NCBI GenBank assembly: GCA_021777105.1
Contig: JAIQZQ010000073.1
Location: 21,912-85,911, forward strand
Reading direction: 5' to 3'
Length of the DNA: 64,000 nucleotides
From: Candidatus Anammoxibacter sp.
Lineage (GTDB): Bacteria > Planctomycetota > Brocadiia > Brocadiales > Anammoxibacteraceae
Shown here: positions 15,669-24,785 of the stretch, piece by piece
How the letters are laid out: each line of letters begins with the position of its first letter
Numbering within the stretch: position 1 is the stretch's first letter
Notes under the pieces: model-generated
Seen by the model: only the letters and a program-made list of their open reading frames with translations
The model's database searches: none
What the model was told of the DNA's origin: nothing
Position numbers and translations under genes: made by a program

Positions 15669-15696
15669 TTGACATTTAAATATAGTTTGTTAAGAT
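15669..15696 (+). promoter_or_regulatory. Candidate internal promoter before tRNA-Thr(GGT)-tuf
   Basis: TTGACA (15669-15674), 16-base spacer, TAAGAT (15691-15696), 36 bases before the tRNA. Perfect -35; the -10 matches TATAAT at four of six. It may give tuf extra transcription. Confidence 0.5.
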
Positions 15697-15732
15697 TGTA
15701 CGATTCACGTTTGTTAAAGTGGCATAGGATTT

Positions 15733-15804
15733 GCTGCTGTGGCTCAGGGGTAGAGCACGTCCTTGGTAAGGACGAGGTCATGGGTTCAAATCCCATCAGC
15801 AGCT
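15733..15804 (+). tRNA. tRNA-Thr (anticodon GGT)
   Basis: Acceptor GCTGCTG/CAGCAGC, anticodon stem CGTCC/GGACG enclosing TTGGTAA, T-arm ATGGG-TTCAAAT-CCCAT. CCA not encoded. 172 bases upstream of tuf. Confidence 0.96.
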
Positions 15805-15976
15805 TTTGAGATTCTTTTTGGCGCATGCAACTATTAAATTGGTTGGTCATTTATTGTCTGTATTGTAAAAATGAGGTTGCGCTAAAATCTTTAAGATATG
15901 TTGTTTAGTTTAAAATAAGTAAATTAAATTTATTAATGAAAAATTTGTTATCGTTTATTTTGGGGAGATAACACAA

Positions 15977-17179
15977 ATGGCTAAAGAGGTTTTTAAAAGA
16001 GATAAGCCGCATTTAAATGTCGGAACGATTGGTCATGTTGACCATGGAAAGACAACTTTAACGTCTGCTATAACGCAAACGTTGGCAAAGCATGGCTTGG
16101 CTGCGGAAAGGGCTTTTGATAGTATTGACAATGCTCCGGAGGAGAGGGAGAGGGGTATTACAATAGCGATTGCTCACGTTGAATATCAGACGGAAGCAAG
16201 GCACTATGCGCATGTTGATTGTCCTGGGCATGCCGACTATGTTAAGAATATGATTACCGGCGCGGCGCAGATGGATGGGGCGGTCTTGGTTGTGAGCGCT
16301 CCTGACGGTCCGATGCCGCAAACAAGAGAGCATATTTTGCTTGCGAGGCAGGTTGGTGTTCCAAGGATTGTGGTCTTTCTGAATAAAGTGGACCAGTTGG
16401 ATGATCCGGAACTTTTGGAGTTGGTTGAGCTTGAATTAAGGGAGTTGCTGTCTAAATATGAATTCCCGGGTGATGAAATACCTTTTACTAAGGGTTCGGC
16501 TTTGGAAGCGATTAATTGTGGTTGTGCTGCAAAGGAATGTCCGAAGTGTAAGCCTATTCATGATCTGATGGATACATTGGATACTTATGTTCCTGATCCT
16601 GTTAGGGATGTAGATAAAACTTTCTTGATGCCGATTGAGGATGTCTTTAGTATTAAAGGCAGGGGTACGGTAGGTACGGGCCGTATTGAGCGTGGTGTTA
16701 TTAAGGTTGGCGAAGAAATTGAAATCGTCGGGATGATGACTGAGACCAAGAAGACAACTGTGACAGGTGTTGAGATGTTTAATAAGATATTGGAAGATGG
16801 TCAGGCCGGCGACAATGTTGGTATATTGTTGAGGGGTGTTGAAAAGGATGATTTGCAGCGTGGTCAGGTGTTGGCTAAAACTGGAAGTATAACTCCGCAT
16901 ACAAAATTTGAAGCGGAAGCTTATATTTTAAGCAAAGATGAAGGTGGTCGTCATACTCCGTTTTTTACGGGTTATAGGCCTCAGTTTTACTTTAGGACAA
17001 CGGATGTAACTGGTGTTTTGACTCTTTTAGGCGGAGCTGAAATGGTAATGCCCGGTGATAATGTTAAAATACAGGGCGAGTTGATTGTTCCTGTTGCTAT
17101 GGAAGAGGAGTTGAGGTTTGCTATTCGTGAGGGTGGCAGGACTGTTGGCGCTGGTGTTGTTACTAAAGTGATTGAATAA
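15977..17179 (+). CDS. tuf: Elongation factor Tu
   Basis: Delivers aminoacyl-tRNA to the ribosome. 400 residues: G1 GHVDHGKTT (19-27), DCPGH (81-85), NKVD (136-139), SAL (174-176), then domains 2 and 3 ending RTVGAGVVTKVIE. Directly after the SAL motif there is a short insertion with Cys181, Cys183, Cys188 and Cys191 (CGCAAKECPKC), between the G domain and domain 2. GGGGAG (15962-15966 region) precedes the ATG. Confidence 0.98.
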   Translation: MAKEVFKRDKPHLNVGTIGHVDHGKTTLTSAITQTLAKHGLAAERAFDSIDNAPEERERGITIAIAHVEYQTEARHYAHVDCPGHADYVKNMITGAAQMDGAVLVVSAPDGPMPQTREHILLARQVGVPRIVVFLNKVDQLDDPELLELVELELRELLSKYEFPGDEIPFTKGSALEAINCGCAAKECPKCKPIHDLMDTLDTYVPDPVRDVDKTFLMPIEDVFSIKGRGTVGTGRIERGVIKVGEEIEIVGMMTETKKTTVTGVEMFNKILEDGQAGDNVGILLRGVEKDDLQRGQVLAKTGSITPHTKFEAEAYILSKDEGGRHTPFFTGYRPQFYFRTTDVTGVLTLLGGAEMVMPGDNVKIQGELIVPVAMEEELRFAIREGGRTVGAGVVTKVIE

Positions 17180-17280
17180 GAAGTTTGAAATATTGTTTTT
17201 GTTTGTCGTCTTGGTTTATTGGCGGCAGTGTAGTTTTCTTTGTATTTTGTAATGATAGTTAAATCTGGAATTGAAATTAA

Positions 17281-17433
17281 ATGCGAGAGAGTGTTACATT
17301 AGTGTGCGGAGGTTGTAAGCGAAGAAATTATCGAACAACAACTAAAAAAGCGCAAAATATAAAAAAATTGGAAATAAACAAGTTTTGCAGATTTTGTAAG
17401 TCGCGCACGATTCATAAAGAGCAAAAGAAATAA
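17281..17433 (+). CDS. rpmG: Ribosomal protein bL33
   Basis: A 50-residue protein, MRESVTLVCGGCKRRNYRTT at the start and FCRFCKSRTIHKEQKK at the end. It has both CxxC pairs of the zinc-binding (C+) form. Lies between tuf and tRNA-Trp, upstream of secE, a common bacterial arrangement. Confidence 0.93.
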   Translation: MRESVTLVCGGCKRRNYRTTTKKAQNIKKLEINKFCRFCKSRTIHKEQKK

Positions 17434-17467
17434 CAGCAGATTAGGGTTTTAGGATTTTTCTAATTTT

Positions 17468-17544
17468 AGGTCTGTAGCTCTAATTGGCAGAGCACCGGAT
17501 TCCAAATCCGGGTGTTGGGGGTTCGAATCCCTCCAGACCTGCCA
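17468..17544 (+). tRNA. tRNA-Trp (anticodon CCA)
   Basis: Acceptor AGGTCTG/CAGACCT, anticodon stem CCGGA/TCCGG enclosing TTCCAAA, T-arm GGGGG-TTCGAAT-CCCTC, encoded CCA. 21 bases before secE. Confidence 0.96.
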
Positions 17545-17565
17545 ATATTATTTAGGGAACTTTTG

Positions 17566-18021
17566 ATGTTTGCGATATATAAAAAAGGTCAGGGAGCGTC
17601 GGCGAGGATAAGTGTTGGCGTAGCGTTGGGGTTAATAGCGTTTTTTTCGGCGTGCGCGTTGCACGGCGCGTTGATTAATCTGCCGGTTTTTTATGAAGGG
17701 GCTCGGGTTCCTTTAGTTAATTTACCTTTGTCATGGGGCTTGGTTAGCGCGTTTGTTTTCTTTCTTTTGTGTGCGGCGTTTGCAGCTTTGCTGGTAGGAT
17801 GCTTTGAGGTTGGTGTAGCAAAGGTAGATAACTTGGGCAAGGGGGTTGTTTCATTTTTAATTGACACTCAGGCAGAGCTTAATAAAGTTTCTTGGCCTTC
17901 GAGGGCTGAGTTAGTTGGTTCAACTGTTGTGGTTATTATATGCGCAGTTATTTTGGGCGCTTATATTTTTGGCATTGACCGCCTGGTTACAACGGTTATG
18001 AAGTCGATTGGGATTCTGTAA
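17566..18021 (+). CDS. secE: Preprotein translocase subunit SecE
   Basis: A 151-residue, three-segment form. ATG 17566 is chosen because upstream in-frame starts lie inside tRNA-Trp. Membrane segments at about 15-37 and 57-80 precede the conserved core FLIDTQAELNKVSWPSRAEL and the essential third segment. The N-terminal FAIYKKGQGASAR resembles planctomycete-type SecE. It clamps SecY in the translocon; nusG follows. Confidence 0.93.
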   Translation: MFAIYKKGQGASARISVGVALGLIAFFSACALHGALINLPVFYEGARVPLVNLPLSWGLVSAFVFFLLCAAFAALLVGCFEVGVAKVDNLGKGVVSFLIDTQAELNKVSWPSRAELVGSTVVVIICAVILGAYIFGIDRLVTTVMKSIGIL

Positions 18022-18211
18022 TATATGCAATAATTACGAAAATGTAAAATTTGTGTTTAAATTGGATTGTTGTTCTGCTGGTTTTATGTGCAACTCTTTT
18101 TTTTCCTTCCAGATTTTAGCATCCTTTTAATTGTTGATTGTAATAAATTTTGCATGGTGCTATTCGTTTTGCGCCTGTCTTCGTTTTTAATTAAAGTTTT
18201 GATCATTTGTT

Positions 18212-18760
18212 ATGCCAAAAGATTGGTTTGTTTTAAGGGTTCAAAGTAATAAGGAAAATAAAGTCAGGGATGCCCTTGAGGAGCGGATTTCAAGCCATGG
18301 GATGGGCGAGTTGATTTCTAATGTTTTGGTGCCGAGCGAGAAAATTTCTGAGATTAAGGGCGGGCAAAAAAAGATAACGGAACGGAAGATCTATCCCGGC
18401 TATTTGATGGCTGAGATTGAGGTTGGAGATGATGGGAAAATACCTAAAGAAGTTTGGTATCTTTTAAGGGAAACGCCGGGTGCCGGCGATTTTATAGGCG
18501 GTAAACATAAGCCTGTTCCTTTGGCGCGGCATGAAGCGGAAAGGATTCTTTCTGAATTAGAAGGTGGCGCTGAAGCTCCAAAAGCTAAGATAGATATAAA
18601 TCAAGGGGATAAGATAAGGATTAAAGAAGGGCCGTTTGAAAATTATGATGGCTTGGTTGAAGAAGTATTGTCGGATAGTGGTAGGGTCAAAATTATTTTG
18701 AATATTTTTGGACGAGCAACTCCTGTTGAGCTTGAATATTGGCAGGTTGAAATTATATAA
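18212..18760 (+). CDS. nusG: Transcription termination/antitermination factor NusG
   Basis: 182 residues. N-terminal NGN domain (WFVLRVQSNKENKVRDALEE, YPGYLMAEIEV, ETPGAGDFIGGK) and a C-terminal KOW domain (INQGDKIRIKEGPFENYDGL). Couples RNA polymerase to the ribosome or Rho. Standard position between secE and rplK. Confidence 0.97.
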   Translation: MPKDWFVLRVQSNKENKVRDALEERISSHGMGELISNVLVPSEKISEIKGGQKKITERKIYPGYLMAEIEVGDDGKIPKEVWYLLRETPGAGDFIGGKHKPVPLARHEAERILSELEGGAEAPKAKIDINQGDKIRIKEGPFENYDGLVEEVLSDSGRVKIILNIFGRATPVELEYWQVEII

Positions 18761-18823
18761 ATTTTGGGTTGTAAGTCTTTTTATTGAGTTTAAATTAACT
18801 ATTTAATTATATAGTGATTATCG

Positions 18824-19246
18824 ATGGCAAAAGAAGTAATAACTAAAATAAAGCTACAGGTAACGGGCGGGCAAGCGACGCCTGCGCCTCCGGTAGGGCC
18901 GGCGCTTGGACAGCATGGCGTAAATATAGGTCAATTTGTGTCTCAGTTTAACGAGGCGACAAAAAACGCGCAGGGAATGATACTTCCTGTGGAAATTTCT
19001 GTATATAAAGACAAGTCGTTTACTTTTATAGTTAAGTCTCCTCCTGCGGCGGTTCTTATAAAGCAAGCTGCCGGCGTTGCCAAGGGGTCGAGTAATCCTG
19101 ACAAGGAGATAGTTGGAAAAGTCACCGGCGAACAAATTTTAAAAATAGTAAAAGAAAAATTAAACGATCTAAATACGTCTGACGAAGAAAGCGCCGCTAG
19201 GATAATAGCCGGCACGGCAAGAAGTATAGGGATTGACGTTGTTTAA
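18824..19246 (+). CDS. rplK: Ribosomal protein uL11
   Basis: 140 residues, with the hallmark PAPPVGPALGQHGVNI near the N-terminus and GTARSIGIDV at the end. Binds the GTPase-associated region of 23S rRNA. First of rplKAJL. Confidence 0.98.
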   Translation: MAKEVITKIKLQVTGGQATPAPPVGPALGQHGVNIGQFVSQFNEATKNAQGMILPVEISVYKDKSFTFIVKSPPAAVLIKQAAGVAKGSSNPDKEIVGKVTGEQILKIVKEKLNDLNTSDEESAARIIAGTARSIGIDVV

Positions 19247-19298
19247 CTTGTGTTTAAGGTTGATTAATTTTTTAAAATATTGAATAAAAAGATAGAAA

Positions 19299-19979
19299 AT
19301 GAAAAAACATAGCAAAAGATATAACGAATGCGCTAAAGATGTTGACGGATCAAAAGTTTATAAGGTTGGAGAGGCTGTAAACCTTTTAAAGAATTTCAAA
19401 AAGACTAAATTTGATGAAGGCGTTGAGCTGGTTTTAAAATTAGGCGTTGATCCTAAAAGATCTGATCAACTTGTTCGTGGGGCTTTTTCATTGCCGAATG
19501 GAACTGGGAAACAGCTAAAGGTGATTGTATTTGCGACAGGCGAAAATATTGATATCGCAAAGCAGGCAGGCGCGATTGAGGCTGATGGCGAAGAGTTGAT
19601 TAAAAAGGTTCAGGGTGGTTGGCTTGATTTTGATGTTGCGATAGCCTCGCCTGAATTGATGCGCGAAGTCGGAAAACTTGGTAAGGTATTGGGCCCTCAA
19701 GGAAAGATGCCTACTCCAAAATCAGGGACAGTGACAAAAGAAATTGAAAAAACGGTTAAGGAGTTTCTTGCAGGCAAAATTGAGTTTAAGACTGACGCAG
19801 GCGGCAATGTTCATGCTTTAGTGGGTAAAGTGTCTTTTCAGGCAAAGGATATAGTGGAAAATATAGAGGAATTTATTAAACATATTATAAATATTAAACC
19901 TGCGGCTGCTAAGGGAACATTTTTGATAAATGCAAGTGTTTCATCGACGATGGGTCCTGGTATAACAATAGCGGTTTAG
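19299..19979 (+). CDS. rplA: Ribosomal protein uL1
   Basis: 226 residues, with KFDEGVELVLKLGVDPKRSD, the hinge region GKLGKVLGPQGKMPTPKSGT and C-terminal STMGPGITI. L1-stalk protein; in many bacteria it represses its own operon, but no operator was identified here. Confidence 0.98.
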   Translation: MKKHSKRYNECAKDVDGSKVYKVGEAVNLLKNFKKTKFDEGVELVLKLGVDPKRSDQLVRGAFSLPNGTGKQLKVIVFATGENIDIAKQAGAIEADGEELIKKVQGGWLDFDVAIASPELMREVGKLGKVLGPQGKMPTPKSGTVTKEIEKTVKEFLAGKIEFKTDAGGNVHALVGKVSFQAKDIVENIEEFIKHIINIKPAAAKGTFLINASVSSTMGPGITIAV

Positions 19980-20027
19980 TATAGTTTTTGTAATAAAATT
20001 TATAGTTTATTGAAAAAGTAGATAGAC

Positions 20028-20543
20028 ATGGCAAAAGAGATAAAAAATATTATTGTAAATGAGTATACATCAAGATACAAAAATAATAAAAATTTTGTTC
20101 TTTTTTCTTTTAAAGGAATAAGCGCTGCAAAAAGTGACGAGTTGAGAGAAACTTTGCGAAAAAGCGGCGTGATGTTTACTGTTGTAAAAAATTCATTAAT
20201 AGTTATAGTTTTCAAGGAGTTAGGTGTTGAATCTTTAAGTGAATTTGTTAATGGGCCTTGCGCAATTGCCACTAACGAAGGGGAAAGTATTGAACTGGTA
20301 AAAGTGTTAACTGGTTGTGTAGAGAAAATACCAAGTTTAAAGATAAATGCTGGTCATTTCGATGGGCGTTTAACATCTGTTAGCGAAATTGAAGAGTTAT
20401 CTAAGATACCTGATAAATCAGTTCTTCATGCGCAAATACTTGCAGGAATTCAAGCTCCTATGGTAGGTATTGTGAGCGCGGTTAATAGCGTTATGCGAGG
20501 TATCGCTATTTGTCTTAAAGAAATTAGAGATAAGAAACAATAA
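20028..20543 (+). CDS. rplJ: Ribosomal protein uL10
   Basis: 171 residues. N-terminal rRNA-binding part (FVLFSFKGISAAKSDELR, VVKNSL) and C-terminal helix that carries L7/L12 dimers. 48 bases after rplA. Confidence 0.95.
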   Translation: MAKEIKNIIVNEYTSRYKNNKNFVLFSFKGISAAKSDELRETLRKSGVMFTVVKNSLIVIVFKELGVESLSEFVNGPCAIATNEGESIELVKVLTGCVEKIPSLKINAGHFDGRLTSVSEIEELSKIPDKSVLHAQILAGIQAPMVGIVSAVNSVMRGIAICLKEIRDKKQ

Positions 20544-20587
20544 ATTTATTATATAAATATCAGATATTATAATTTGGAGGTTTAAAA

Positions 20588-21001
20588 ATGTCGGAAGAGA
20601 CTGCGGAAAAGGTTGAAAATTCAGAAAAAGTAACACAAGTTCTGAATTTAGTAGAAGAGCTAACATTGCTTGAGGCTTCACAATTAGTAAAAGCTTTTGA
20701 AGACAGATTTCAAGTTTCAGCCACTGCCGCTGTTGCTGCTATGCCTGTTGCAGGTGGAGCTGTTGCGCCAGGCGCTGCCGTTGAGGAAAAATCTGAATTT
20801 GATGTTGTTTTAACTGAAATAGGGCCAAACAAGATTCAGGTAATTAAAGCGGTTAGAGCTGAAACTTCTTTAGGTTTAAAAGAGGCTAAAGAGTTGGTTG
20901 AAAGCGCGCCTAAGCCGGTTAAAGAAGCAGTTTCTAAAGATGACGCCGAAAAAATCAAGAAAACGCTTGAAGAAGCCGGCGCAAAAGTTGAAGTAAAGTA
21001 A
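20588..21001 (+). CDS. rplL: Ribosomal protein bL12 (L7/L12)
   Basis: 137 residues. N-terminal dimerisation helix pair, Ala/Gly/Pro-rich hinge (about 50-68), and the factor-binding C-terminal domain with KIQVIKAVRAETSLGLKEAK. A strong GGAGG lies at 20576-20580. Confidence 0.97.
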   Translation: MSEETAEKVENSEKVTQVLNLVEELTLLEASQLVKAFEDRFQVSATAAVAAMPVAGGAVAPGAAVEEKSEFDVVLTEIGPNKIQVIKAVRAETSLGLKEAKELVESAPKPVKEAVSKDDAEKIKKTLEEAGAKVEVK

Positions 21002-21037
21002 TTAGATAATAAAATAATATTAGAGTATATCATAAGA

Positions 21038-24000
21038 ATGAATATAAGAAATTACGGAAAAATAAGAGAATCAATAGAAATTGCAGATCTTGTTCACATG
21101 CAAACATCGGCATATGAAAATTTTATGCAAGCGGATGTGCCTCGTGAAAAGCGTGAAAATAGAGGACTTGAAGCTATTTTGCGTGAAACGTTTCCTATTG
21201 TTTCTTATGATACAACGATGTCTCTTGAATATTTAGGCTATGAATTTGGAAAGCCAAGATACACAGCAGATGAATGCCGTAAATTTAAGCTTATATATGG
21301 CAGGCCGTTACGAGTTATTTTGAGGTTAAACAAAGAAGAGCCCGTGGAAGAAGAAGTTTACATGGGTGAAATACCATTTATGGTAGGCGGAGCTGAGTTT
21401 ATTATTAACGGCACTGAGAGGGTTATTGTTACCCAGCTTCATAGGTCGCCCGGCGTTGATTTTCTTGAAGATTATCATTCTGAACTTAAGTTGCATACGT
21501 GCAGAATTATTCCTGAAAGAGGAAGTTGGATAGAGCTAGAGGTTGGAAAACGTGATATATTGGCCGTTAGAATAGATCAAAGCGGTAAATTGCCGGCGAC
21601 TTGTTTTTTAAGAGCATTGTCGGAAGAATTTTCAACCAATGAAAGCATCTTGCGGTTGTTTTATGACATAGAAGAAATCAATATTAATAATAGCTCCGCA
21701 GCTTCTAAATTAGATGAAAGGTACTCCGTAGCGCCTATTGTTGATCCTGAAACAGGCGAAATTATAGTTGACGCAGGTAAACAGATTTCTGAGAGTGCCA
21801 TAAAAAGAATTATAGAGTGTAAAATTAACAAAGTTGAAGTTATTCAAAAAGTTGATGATCCTTTAATCTTAAGCACACTTGAGGCTGATTTTACAAAATC
21901 ACATGAAGAATCTTTATTTAAGATATACTCTCGTTTTAGACCTGGAAATCCACAACATCTTGAAAAAGCAAAACAACTGTTTTTTGATAAATTTTATGAT
22001 GTTAAACGATATAAATTAGGAACTGTAGGTAGATTCAGGTTAAACAGAAAATTTGTTCAAGATGTTCCCGAAGACGAAATGACTTTAAACAAATGGGATT
22101 TTGTAAATTCTGTTAGATATATCTTAAAGTTACGCAAGGGAACAGGCCAAGTGGATGATATTGATCATTTGGGTAACAGACGGTTAAGGACTATTGATGA
22201 GTTAGCAGGGGAGGAAATTCGCAAAGGTTTTCTTAAGCTAAAAAGAACCGTCCAGGAGAGAATGAACACAAAGGATACTGATCAACTGACTCCTAGAGTT
22301 TTAATAAATTCTAAAATAATATTTTCTGCTGTTGAGTACTTTTTTAGCAGAGGAGAGCTTTCTCAGGTTTTGGATCAAACAAATCCGCTTGCTCAGCTTA
22401 CTCATGAGAGAAGGTTAAGCGCTTTGGGCCCTGGTGGTCTTAATAGAAAGAGAGCTGGTTTTGAAGTTCGCGATGTTCATATTTCTCATTATGGCAGAAT
22501 TTGCCCTATTGAAACACCGGAAGGCACAAATATTGGTCTTATAGCCTCATTAAGTATCTATGCAAAGATTGATGAATTTGGTTTTTTAATTACTCCTTAT
22601 CATCGTATTAAAAATTGTAAAATTACAGATGAAATAGCTTATTTACGCGCTGATGAGGAAAATGATAAAAATCTTGCTCCTGCTGATTTGAAAGTTTTAG
22701 GAGCTGATTATGCTGAAAACGATCAAGTTCTGGTGAGAAACAATGGCGATTTTTGTCTTGTTAATTTTAAAGATGTTGATTTTATTGAGACATCGCCAAA
22801 ACAAATAGTTGGAGTTTCAGCTAGTTTAATACCATTCTTGGAACATAGCGATGCTAATAGGGCTTTGATGGGGTCAAACATGCAAAGGCAAGCAGTTCCT
22901 TTGTTAACAACAGAGCCTCCAATAATTGCGACTGGAATGGAAAAGGTCGTTGCTGAAAACTCAAGTATGGTTGTTCGCGCTAAGGCTGATGGTGTTGTTA
23001 CTTTTGTAGATGCTCAGAGGGTTGTTCTTAACGAAACTAACAATTATGAATTAAGGAAGTTTATTGGATTAAATGAAGGAACGTGTTTAAACCAAAAACC
23101 TATAGTTCAAGAAAATCAAAAAATTAAAAAGGGTCAAATAATTGCCGACGGAGCCGCTACTTGTAAGGGTGAACTAAGTTTAGGCAGAAATGTACTGGTC
23201 GCATTTATGGCTTGGGATGGCTACAATTTTGAAGACGCTATGGTTGTGAGTGAAAAATTAGTTAAAGAAGATAGATTCACTTCAATTCATAGAGACGAGT
23301 TTGAGATTGAATTACGTGAAACTAAATTGGGCAGAGAAGAGTTTACCCGTGATATTCCAAATGTTCCTGAAAAAGCTCTTATGCACTTAGATGAATATGG
23401 AATGGTGACAGTTGGAACTAAAGTTAAACCTGGCGATATTTTAATAGGCAAAGTTGCGCCAAAGAGTCGAGGCGAGCTATCCCCTGAGGAGAAACTTTTA
23501 CATGCAATCTTTGGAAGAGCCGGAGAGGATGTAAAAAACGAGTCATTAGAAGTTCCTTCTGGAGTCGCCGGTATTGTTATAGACACTAAAGAATTTTCAA
23601 GAAGGGCTAATTTACCTGAAGATAAGAGAAAAAAAATATTAAAAGAAATAAGCGAAATCGAGGAAGAATTCGATAAAAAAATTGTCCAGGAATTTTCTAA
23701 AATTCTTAGTTCTATAGAAAAAGAGATAAAAGAGCCGCTTATTGATTGTAAAACTGGAGAATCATTTGAATTTGACACAGACGGGAATACAAAAAATCTT
23801 ATAACTGTAGAAGAACAATTTGATATAGATAGCATAGAGTTTTCAACTAATCGCAAAAAAGAAAAAGCAGTTCAGATTTTTAGAAGTTTATATAACAAAA
23901 TAGATGGTTTAAAGGATGAAAAAGAAAGAAGAGTTAGCAATTTAAAGCGAGGTGATGAGTTACCTAGCGGTGTGCTTGAGGTAGGAAAAGTTTCAGTTGC

Positions 24001-24709
24001 GACTAAAAGAGAATTGTCTGTTGGCGATAAAATGGCAGGACGACATGGAAACAAGGGCGTTATAGCAAAAATAATGGCTGAAGAGGATATGCCTTATTTA
24101 GAAGATGGCACTCGTGTTGAGCTTTTATTAAATCCACTTGGAGTTCCTTCAAGGATGAATGTTGGTCAGTTGCTTGAAACACATCTTGGGTGGGCTGCAA
24201 AAAAACTTGGGTTTCAAGCGGTAACTCCAATTTTTGAAGGTGCTGATGAGGATGAAATTAGAGATACATTAAAAGAAGCGAATCTGCCTCCTGATGGAAA
24301 AGTTACCCTGTATGACGGTAGAACCGGCGAGCCTTTTGATCAAAAAACCTGTATTGGATATATGTATATGCTTAAATTAAATCATTTAGTTGATGAAAAG
24401 GTCCATGCAAGGGCTACAGGTCCTTATTCTCTTATAACACAACAACCTTTAGGCGGAAAAGCAAGATTTGGCGGGCAAAGATTTGGTGAAATGGAGGTCT
24501 GGGCGCTTGAGGCTTATGGCGCAGCTTATAATCTGCAGGAATTAATTACTGTTAAAAGCGATGATGTAGAAGGTAGAACAAGAATTTATGAATCAATGGT
24601 TAAAGGCGAAAATATCCTTGAATCCGGCACCCCTGCTTCATATGAAGTGTTGACTAGTGAGATTGAAGGTCTTTGTTTAAACTTAAAGTTAGAAAAGGGC
24701 CTTACATAA
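21038..24709 (+). CDS. rpoB: RNA polymerase subunit beta
   Basis: 1223 residues, ATG 21038, 36 bases after rplL. Conserved landmarks: rifampicin-site region (SQVLDQTNPLAQLTHERRLS, LGPGGLNRKRAGFEVRDVH), GRICPIETPEGTNIGLI, KMAGRHGNKGVI and the C-terminal GGQRFGEMEVWALEAYGAA. Forms the catalytic core with RpoC and RpoA. Confidence 0.99.
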   Translation: MNIRNYGKIRESIEIADLVHMQTSAYENFMQADVPREKRENRGLEAILRETFPIVSYDTTMSLEYLGYEFGKPRYTADECRKFKLIYGRPLRVILRLNKEEPVEEEVYMGEIPFMVGGAEFIINGTERVIVTQLHRSPGVDFLEDYHSELKLHTCRIIPERGSWIELEVGKRDILAVRIDQSGKLPATCFLRALSEEFSTNESILRLFYDIEEININNSSAASKLDERYSVAPIVDPETGEIIVDAGKQISESAIKRIIECKINKVEVIQKVDDPLILSTLEADFTKSHEESLFKIYSRFRPGNPQHLEKAKQLFFDKFYDVKRYKLGTVGRFRLNRKFVQDVPEDEMTLNKWDFVNSVRYILKLRKGTGQVDDIDHLGNRRLRTIDELAGEEIRKGFLKLKRTVQERMNTKDTDQLTPRVLINSKIIFSAVEYFFSRGELSQVLDQTNPLAQLTHERRLSALGPGGLNRKRAGFEVRDVHISHYGRICPIETPEGTNIGLIASLSIYAKIDEFGFLITPYHRIKNCKITDEIAYLRADEENDKNLAPADLKVLGADYAENDQVLVRNNGDFCLVNFKDVDFIETSPKQIVGVSASLIPFLEHSDANRALMGSNMQRQAVPLLTTEPPIIATGMEKVVAENSSMVVRAKADGVVTFVDAQRVVLNETNNYELRKFIGLNEGTCLNQKPIVQENQKIKKGQIIADGAATCKGELSLGRNVLVAFMAWDGYNFEDAMVVSEKLVKEDRFTSIHRDEFEIELRETKLGREEFTRDIPNVPEKALMHLDEYGMVTVGTKVKPGDILIGKVAPKSRGELSPEEKLLHAIFGRAGEDVKNESLEVPSGVAGIVIDTKEFSRRANLPEDKRKKILKEISEIEEEFDKKIVQEFSKILSSIEKEIKEPLIDCKTGESFEFDTDGNTKNLITVEEQFDIDSIEFSTNRKKEKAVQIFRSLYNKIDGLKDEKERRVSNLKRGDELPSGVLEVGKVSVATKRELSVGDKMAGRHGNKGVIAKIMAEEDMPYLEDGTRVELLLNPLGVPSRMNVGQLLETHLGWAAKKLGFQAVTPIFEGADEDEIRDTLKEANLPPDGKVTLYDGRTGEPFDQKTCIGYMYMLKLNHLVDEKVHARATGPYSLITQQPLGGKARFGGQRFGEMEVWALEAYGAAYNLQELITVKSDDVEGRTRIYESMVKGENILESGTPASYEVLTSEIEGLCLNLKLEKGLT

Positions 24710-24785
24710 GATTTAGGTTTCTGTAGTTTAATTATTATTATTATTATTAATTAAGTAATTCTTTTTATATTGGAAAACAAAAAAA

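Noticed and set aside
18067..18249. 60-residue hydrophobic frame between secE and nusG
   Set aside because: Overlaps the nusG start, lacks a Shine-Dalgarno and has no family resemblance; hydrophobicity comes from T-rich sequence.
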